DNA of 16,884 bases from assembly GCA_937919295.1 (NCBI GenBank), contig CALFRX010000018.1, forward strand, positions 1 through 16,884, in the 5' to 3' direction. The notes under the pieces were generated by a model. That model did no database searches and was not told the origin of the DNA. It was given only the letters and a program-made list of their open reading frames with translations. The stretch comes from an uncultured Peptococcaceae bacterium (GTDB lineage Bacteria; Bacillota; Dehalobacteriia; UBA7702). The stretch's first letter is position 1; every line of letters begins with the position of its first letter. The position numbers and the translations under genes are program-made. This document shows, piece after piece, positions 14,602 through 16,884 of this stretch.

Positions 14602-15555
14602 GATGTTCGGCCCTTTCGTAAGCGTCGATGATCTTTTGCACCAAGGGATGGCGAACCACATCGAGATGACTCATAAAAGCAAAGCCAATGCCTTCTACAT
14701 TCTGCAATATTTTCCCGGCGTGAACCAATCCGCTCTTCTCGCCGGGGGCCAGGTCAACCTGGGTAATGTCGCCGGTGATCACGGCGCGGGAGCCAAAACC
14801 GGTACGGGTTAAAAACATTTTCATCTGGGGAACCGTGGTATTCTGCGCCTCGTCAAGAATGATAAAGGCATCGTCTAAGGTGCGTCCCCGCATATAGGCC
14901 AAAGGCGCCACTTCAATGACGCTTTTTTCCATCAGCTTCACCGCCGTATCGCTGCCCAAAATATCGTAAAGGCTGTCATAAAGAGGCCGCAGGTAGGGGT
15001 CGACCTTATCCTGGAGATCGCCGGGGAGAAAACCGAGCTTTTCCCCGGCTTCCACCGCGGGGCGGGTTAAAATGATCCGCCGCACTTCCTTTCTCTTCAA
15101 AGCCACCACCGCCTCGGCCACGGCAAGGTAGGTCTTGCCGGTCCCGGCGGGGCAAAAACAATATCGTGATTGCTTAAAGCTTCCACATAGCGTTTCTGCC
15201 CCAAAGTGCGGGCTTTGATCTGCTTGCCCTTGGGGGTAACGTAAATATTTCCGGTCAGCGAAGCAGCGACATCATCCCGTTTTTCTTCAGCAGCGGCCAC
15301 GGCATAATTTAAAACATTGGCGTTGATCTCCACATCGGCGGCGGCCAATGTCTTCAAATGGTTAAAGATCCGCAGCGCTTTTTCGCGCTGGGTCTCATTG
15401 CCTTTGATCCGCACCTCGTCACCGCGGACGAGAATTTCCGCGTTGACTTCTTTCTCGATACGCAGCAGGTTTTCATCGCGCTGACCGAGGACAGCGGCGG
15501 TTTGCATTTCATTGCCCAAAGAAAGGACGGTTTCGTCCCGGTTCGTGAATTCCAT
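14591..15555 (-). pseudogene. phoH: PhoH-like ATPase, frameshifted at Walker A (real lesion or assembly error)
   Basis: The N-terminal part (15555 leftward) starts MEFTNRDETVLSLGN and covers the KH-like region up to NHDIVF. In the other frame the protein resumes AGTGKTYLAVAEAVVALKRK, then IILTRPAVEAGEKLGFLPGD, LQDKVDPYLRPLYDSLYDIL, the Walker B FIILDEAQN, and ITGDITQVDLA, ending at TAA 14591-14593. The switch lies at 15146-15153. Family members read VF(A/G)-x-G-P-A-G-T-G-K-T; here five bases replace twelve, so 7 nt are missing, including the first Walker Gly codon. Adding 7 nt gives 972 nt, 323 residues, the normal length. PhoH is an NTP-binding protein of uncertain cellular role. All other motifs are intact, so the damage is recent or artefactual. 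The ribosome site GGGAGAG is 11 nt before the ATG. Confidence 0.9.
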
Positions 15556-15598
15556 GGATTGGCATACTCTCCCACTCTAATTTCGCTTATTTATAGTT

Positions 15599-15627
15599 AG
15601 TATACGCCCTTTTCAGTTGTTGCACAA
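15599..15627 (-). promoter_or_regulatory. Likely promoter of the phoH operon
   Basis: TATACT (15599-15604) is preceded by a 17-nt spacer and TTGTGC (15622-15627), a weak -35. A second candidate is the extended -10 TGGTACAAT, whose hexamer lies at 15731-15736. The gap 15556-15823 holds these, the yqfD terminator and no convincing gene; only a possible 20-codon frame starting MRYQWGFW (about 15650-15710) is seen. Confidence 0.5.
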
Positions 15628-15780
15628 TCCCTTTTTAAAAAATCAACGGGATTCTCCTATGATAAAATAATACTCCTTACGCCAAAACCCCCATTGATAC
15701 CTCATCGGATAGATTAAATAGCTGGGAAAGATTGTACCATAAAGAAATAAGCCGAAAAGAGACGCCCGGCAATCAAAGGA

Positions 15781-15816
15781 AGCGCCCCCATGAGGACGCA
15801 AGGTCATGGAGGCGCT
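15781..15816 (-). terminator. Hairpin terminator after yqfD
   Basis: AGCGCCTCCATGA (15804-15816, minus strand) pairs over 13 bp, with one G-T pair, with TCATGGGGGCGCT (15781-15793). The 10-nt loop is followed by TCCTTTGATT. It lies 8 nt after the yqfD stop. The T-tract is modest, so termination may be partial. Confidence 0.65.
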
Positions 15817-15823
15817 CCGCCAA

Positions 15824-16884
15824 TCATTGCATAGCAGAAAAGGTGCCGATATCCTCCTCCGTTTCAAGGATCACCTCCACGCCCACGGCGCCCTCGGCAT
15901 CGGTGAGCTCTTTCAGATGCTCGTCAACGACGGTCACGCCCCGGGGCAGCTTCGCTTCGGCGGCGGCCCGGGCCTGCTTTTTCGCCAGGGCCAGGGCCGC
16001 TTCCGCCGTGCGTTCCTTTTCCTTGGCCCGCACTTCGGCGATGTTTTTCACCTTGATGGTGACGCCAAAGGCTAAGGAAAGGGCGCGTTCTTCGGTAACG
16101 GCATTGTCAAAAGGGCTCTCTGCGCTGCCCCAAAGCGTATAGGCCTTACCGTCGCGGCTTATGGTGATCATACCGCACTCTTTTCCTGTCGGCGTCACCT
16201 CAATGCCCCGGAGACTGACGTAGGCAACGCCCTCATACCAAACGGCGGCTTTGATCATGCCTTTGGCGGCGGTCACATCGGAAACGGGGGCTTTTCCCTC
16301 TTCCTCATAGGTGATTAAGCCGGAAATTAAAATATCCCCCGCCTCTACCGTATCGCCGACTTCCACCTTTTTTTGACCCTTAAGCACAAAAATCTCCCGA
16401 ATTACACCGTTTTTGGCCGCGACGATATGACCGAAAAAAACGCTGTGGGCATCATTTTTTTCTTTGGCGGCCACCCGCACCGTCACAGTGACGCCTTTGA
16501 CCTCAAACCCCACCCAGGCCAAAGAGGGGTGGGCCGCTAAAATCGCCTCGGCGGCAGCGTCGTATTGGACATTCCGCTTCAGCATGAGAGGACGGACGCC
16601 GTAGTCGGCGGCTGTTGCCAAAATCGCCTGGGCTTCCTTTTCGGTAAGGGTGTTGCCGTTGTCGTCGGTGATTTTTACCTGCCAGATCGAGGCGGTAAAG
16701 AGCAGCAGCAGACAGAAGCAGAAAAGCGCGGTCAGCCAGAGGTGCCAGGATTTCGTGATACTTCTGTAAAAAAAAGGCAGGCCTCCCCGGTCCGCAACAG
16801 TAATATAGCAACCAAAGGACTGGGACAGGCGGCGTACTTTGGGCAAAAGAGGCAGCGGTATGCGAAAATAGACGCCGCTCTCTA
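15824..16884 (-). CDS. yqfD: Sporulation protein YqfD, N-terminus cut by the window edge
   Basis: YqfD is a membrane protein required in the mother cell for efficient sporulation in B. subtilis; its biochemistry is not settled. The reading frame stays open to the right edge, giving ESGVYFRIPLPLLPKVRRL before ADRGGLPFFYRSITKSWHLW. The TTG at 16844-16846 is therefore not the start, and the true N-terminus lies outside. A membrane helix follows (LTALFCFCLLLLFTASIWQV). The rest is the soluble YqfD domain with VGDTVEAGDILISGLITYEE, an Ala/Lys/Glu-rich helix (EKERTAEAALALAKKQARAA), and a short C-terminal strand region. About 353 of the usual nearly 400 residues are visible. It precedes phoH as in B. 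subtilis, but a 268-nt gap with a terminator separates them. Its presence hints at a spore-forming ancestry and is not proof of sporulation. Confidence 0.93.
   Translation of the reverse strand, partial: ESGVYFRIPLPLLPKVRRLSQSFGCYITVADRGGLPFFYRSITKSWHLWLTALFCFCLLLLFTASIWQVKITDDNGNTLTEKEAQAILATAADYGVRPLMLKRNVQYDAAAEAILAAHPSLAWVGFEVKGVTVTVRVAAKEKNDAHSVFFGHIVAAKNGVIREIFVLKGQKKVEVGDTVEAGDILISGLITYEEEGKAPVSDVTAAKGMIKAAVWYEGVAYVSLRGIEVTPTGKECGMITISRDGKAYTLWGSAESPFDNAVTEERALSLAFGVTIKVKNIAEVRAKEKERTAEAALALAKKQARAAAEAKLPRGVTVVDEHLKELTDAEGAVGVEVILETEEDIGTFSAMQ

Noticed and set aside
14602..14661. Twenty-codon N-terminal extension of the HD phosphohydrolase
   Set aside because: It lies in phoH coding sequence and has no family resemblance; the ATG at 14599-14601 has a better ribosome site and a typical basic start before the first membrane helix.
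15141..15160. Programmed ribosomal frameshift in phoH
   Set aside because: The GTTTTTGCC context does not allow good re-pairing in both sites after a -1 slip, and the product would have a shortened, Gly-less Walker A motif.
15643..15867. Minus-strand 74-codon frame overlapping the end of yqfD and its terminator
   Set aside because: It starts inside yqfD in another frame and runs through the terminator stem; no recognisable domain.
16844..16846. TTG at this place as the yqfD start
   Set aside because: The frame remains open upstream to the edge and encodes a YqfD-like stretch (ESGVYFRIPLPLLP), so the gene is simply cut by the window.

Overview
The window is a low- to mid-GC Gram-positive-type (Bacillota) chromosome segment. 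The signs are a two-subunit glycyl-tRNA synthetase behind a T-box leader, a YqfD sporulation-type protein, a 7TM-HD c-di-AMP phosphodiesterase, a YerB-type lipoprotein, and a gene order close to the B. subtilis yqfD-phoH-yqfF-ybeY-dgkA-(cdd)-era-recO-glyQ-glyS-(ccpN)-ppsR block. The Negativicutes are a plausible home, but this is inferred from general resemblance and was not tested.

Layout. All housekeeping genes lie on the minus strand, so transcription runs from the right edge to the left. From right to left: yqfD (its 5' end is cut by the window edge) ends at a strong hairpin. phoH has its own promoter and carries a frameshifting lesion in the Walker A motif. Then follow the HD phosphohydrolase, ybeY, dgkA, a DUF3048 lipoprotein and era, all tightly packed or overlapping. 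A 149-nt spacer with two mutually exclusive hairpins precedes mgtE, then comes recO and an intrinsic terminator. A new promoter and a glycine T-box leader drive glyQ-glyS. At the left end, ppsR overlaps the start of ppdK, which runs off the window.

The exception is 1.2-3.8 kb, a plus-strand accessory unit inserted between glyS and ppsR. It has a near-consensus promoter with CATTG-type dyads around it, the decayed first quarter of an MBOAT O-acyltransferase gene, and a complete 613-residue protein. That protein joins an SGNH-like (AlgJ/AlgX-type) domain to a PgaB/IcaB-type polysaccharide deacetylase domain. The MBOAT partner is broken and the SGNH nucleophile position is changed to Gly-Ala, while the deacetylase motifs are intact. 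This suggests that an exopolysaccharide O-acetylation function has been lost and N-deacetylation kept.

How the genes relate: ybeY, era and recO serve ribosome maturation and repair. The HD protein controls c-di-AMP. dgkA recycles lipid carriers. mgtE handles Mg2+. glyQ and glyS charge tRNA-Gly under tRNA feedback. ppsR switches PpdK on and off. No tRNA, rRNA, CRISPR array, insertion sequence or wholly new multi-gene system was found. The observations most worth following are the mgtE leader switch, the MBOAT remnant with its fusion partner, and the phoH lesion.
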